A stretch of DNA of 7,335 bases. It comes from an uncultured Collinsella sp. (GTDB taxonomy: Bacteria; Actinomycetota; Coriobacteriia; Coriobacteriales; Coriobacteriaceae). This document shows, one piece after another, positions 6,383-7,335 of the stretch. Positions within the stretch are counted from its first letter, which is position 1; each line of letters starts with the position of its first letter. The notes beneath the pieces are model-generated. The model was not told where the DNA came from. It searched no databases and saw only the letters and a program-made list of their open reading frames with translations. The DNA is taken from contig URLR01000083.1 of the NCBI GenBank assembly GCA_900548815.1, positions 1 through 7,335 of the forward strand, given 5' to 3'. Position numbers and translations under genes: made by a program.

Positions 6383-6388
6383 TAGAAT
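6383..6388 (+). promoter_or_regulatory. Putative -10 box of the acpP leader
   Basis: TAGAAT within GTGGGGTAGAAT lies 71 bases before the acpP ATG in the 124-base gap after plsX. Transcription would start near 6395. TTCGCG (6362-6367), 15 bases upstream, is a poor -35. It is the fourth GGTAnnnT element. A second, weaker candidate is GGTATTCA at 6431-6438. Confidence 0.45.
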
Positions 6389-6401
6389 CAGAACCGTGTC
6401 T

Positions 6402-6430
6402 TGGTACCGCCCGGGCGGTACCATTCTTTT
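6402..6430 (+). terminator. Perfect 22-bp palindrome with U-rich tail before acpP: terminator or operator
   Basis: Bases 6402-6423 are a perfect palindrome whose left half is TGGTACCGCCC. As RNA it folds into nine pairs with a CCGG loop, followed by TTCTTTT (6424-6430). The T-run is interrupted, so termination may be partial. It may end the plsX transcript. Because it begins about seven bases after the predicted acpP start site, it could instead be an operator for a dimeric repressor or an attenuator. Confidence 0.7.
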
Positions 6431-6459
6431 GGTATTCATGCACTATGAGAGGAAGCGCT

Positions 6460-6702
6460 ATGGACCGCTCCGAAATCTTCGACAAGATCGCCGAGGTCGC
6501 TGCTGACGTTCTGGGCGTCGATGTTGCCGAAATTAGCGATGAGACCACCTTTGACGACCTCGATGCCAACTCGCTCGAGCGCCTGCAGCTGGTTACGGCT
6601 ATCGAGGACGAGTTCAACCTCGAGATCGATGACGAGACCCTTCTCTCGCTCAACTCTGTCGCCGACGCCGTCGACGCTATCGAAGCTGCCAAGGAGGCCT
6701 AA
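6460..6702 (+). CDS. acpP: Acyl carrier protein
   Basis: The 80-residue, strongly acidic four-helix carrier holds growing fatty acids on a 4'-phosphopantetheine arm and supplies acyl chains to PlsX. The prosthetic-group serine is Ser38 in DANSLERLQLV (35-45). Most fatty acid synthase ACPs have Asp-Ser-Leu here, while this one has Asn-Ser-Leu. The helix II sequence that follows (ERLQLVTAIEDEFNLEI) and the helix IV segment NSVADAVDAIEAA are standard. ATG 6460 is preferred: AGAGGA (6448-6453) lies six bases upstream. The in-frame ATG at 6445 would overlap that site. rnc follows after three bases, and the rnc Shine-Dalgarno site lies in the last acpP codons, so the two are co-transcribed, as in Bacillus and many other bacteria. 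Confidence 0.95.
   Translation: MDRSEIFDKIAEVAADVLGVDVAEISDETTFDDLDANSLERLQLVTAIEDEFNLEIDDETLLSLNSVADAVDAIEAAKEA
6691..6697 (+). promoter_or_regulatory. Ribosome binding site that decides the TTG start of rnc
   Basis: AAGGAGG lies within the last codons of acpP, eight bases before TTG 6706. There is no ATG or GTG in frame nearby, and RNase III homology begins directly after the TTG, so this strong site fixes a non-ATG start. Confidence 0.88.
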
Positions 6703-6705
6703 GTC

Positions 6706-7289
6706 TTGGCTTTATCCGACCGACTTACGCGCGCCCAGGAAATCTTGGGCCACGAGTTCAACAATAAGGTGCTGCTGCGCGCGGCGCTTACGCATCCCTC
6801 GGCAGTCGAGGGCCAGCCGGTTTCTACCAGCTATGAGCGCCTTGAGTTCTTGGGCGATTCCATTTTGGGCGCTGTGGTCGCACGCTCCCTGTTTGAGTCC
6901 TATCCGGAGTTTGACGAGGGCAAGCTCACACGCCTGAAGGTGTCGCTTGTCTCGGGCGCTACGCTGTCCGAGGTTTCTCACGAGCTGGGCATCGACGACA
7001 TCATCATCTTTGGTGCCTCCGAGACCGGTACCGGTGCGCGCGGCCTGCATTCGGCCCTCGAGAACGTCTACGAGTCGCTCGTGGGCGCACTGTACCTGGA
7101 TGCCGGCTGGGATGCCGCAGCGGAGTTTATCCATCGTACGCTTAAGCCGCATTTGGCTTCCGAGCGTGCCGAGCATCCTGCAAACCCCAAGTCGTTTTTG
7201 CAGGAGTGCGTGCAAGCCGACGGTCATGAACCCCCGGCGTATAAGCTCGTTGGCTCCGAGGGCCCGGCGCATGCGCCCACCTTTACCAC
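6706..7289 (+). CDS. rnc: Ribonuclease III, C-terminally truncated by contig end
   Basis: RNase III cuts double-stranded RNA, chiefly to release 16S and 23S rRNA precursors and to process structured mRNA. About 194 genuine residues are present; the usual length is about 225-240. The nuclease domain (about 5-150) holds the signature ERLEFLGDSIL (44-54), where Glu44, Glu47 and Asp51 match E. coli Glu38, Glu41 and Asp45. The second metal-binding block reads ALENVYESLVGALYLDAGW. Its Glu123 matches E. coli Glu117, but the position of Asp114 is Asn120. A double-stranded RNA-binding domain begins at about 160 (NPKSFLQE, then AYKLVGSEGPAHAPTF) and is cut at 7289. The frame continues artificially through the adapter, adding CLLYTSPSPRDGLLS. 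Initiation at TTG 6706 is supported by AAGGAGG. It is encoded directly after acpP. Confidence 0.94.
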
Positions 7290-7335
7290 CTGTCTCTTAT
7301 ACACATCTCCGAGCCCACGAGACGGACTCCTATCT
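7290..7335 (-). other. Nextera (Tn5) adapter with i7 index, 3' end
   Basis: This is not genomic DNA. Bases 7290-7308 are the reverse complement of the Tn5 mosaic end, and 7309-7323 complete the i7-side read-2 adapter. Bases 7324-7331 (GGACTCCT) match the Nextera index N705, and ATCT (7332-7335) begins the P7 flow-cell sequence. Genomic sequence ends at 7289; a C at 7290 could be shared. Confidence 0.98.

Noticed and set aside
6395..6430. T-box riboswitch suggested by GGTACCGC in the acpP leader
   Set aside because: The leader is only tens of bases, with no room for a stem I specifier domain, and the full T-box core sequence is absent.
5229..6459. FapR operator before plsX or acpP, as in Bacillus
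   Set aside because: No sequence resembling the AT-rich FapR palindrome is present, and fapR is missing from between recG and plsX.
1463..7035. Repeated GGTACCGGT words (near 1465, 4597 and 7027)
   Set aside because: They fall on Gly-Thr-Gly codons in unrelated proteins and reflect codon preference, not a dispersed repeat.
1..7335. Terminal inverted repeats of a transposon or a linear element
   Set aside because: The 32-bp inverted ends are Nextera adapter with a sample index, not biological repeats.

Overview
The window is a sequencing contig of high-GC bacterial DNA with Illumina Nextera (Tn5) adapter left on both ends. Bases 1-32 and 7290-7335 are adapter, and only 33-7289 is genomic. 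Every real gene lies on the + strand. Protein sequence, GC-rich codon use, purine-rich Shine-Dalgarno sites and gene order suggest an actinobacterium of the Coriobacteriia, most like Collinsella. This is an inference, because no rRNA or other typing marker is present.

Layout: (1) 33-545, the 3' part of fakA (fatty acid kinase, ATP-binding subunit), cut by the contig edge. (2) 556-3864, a tight run of recG (replication-fork helicase), rsmD (16S rRNA G966 methyltransferase) and coaD (phosphopantetheine adenylyltransferase), where rsmD and coaD start inside the gene before them. (3) 3889-5228, a probable promoter, a DivIVA/SepIVA-like coiled-coil gene, yceD (DUF177) and rpmF (ribosomal protein L32). 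(4) 5229-5315, a leader with a candidate -10 box, a small inverted repeat and a strong intrinsic terminator. (5) 5316-6335, plsX. (6) 6336-6459, a second leader with a candidate -10 box and a perfect 22-bp palindrome followed by a U-rich tract. (7) 6460-7289, acpP and rnc (RNase III), the latter truncated by the contig end.

Two themes run through the locus. One is membrane lipid supply: FakA makes acyl-phosphate from exogenous fatty acid, PlsX interconverts acyl-ACP and acyl-phosphate, and ACP carries the acyl chain on a phosphopantetheine arm that derives from CoA, whose synthesis includes the CoaD step. The other is ribosome and RNA maturation: RsmD, YceD, L32 and RNase III. The order combines the fakA-recG-plsX-acpP-rnc series known from Bacillus with the rsmD-coaD-sepIVA-yceD-rpmF-rnc series known from mycobacteria.

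I found no mobile element, CRISPR array, defence system or RNA gene. The most interesting points are the two leaders in front of plsX and acpP, a recurrent GGTAnnnT -10 motif, an Asp-to-Asn change at a metal-binding position of RNase III, and adapter-derived peptides fused to both terminal reading frames.
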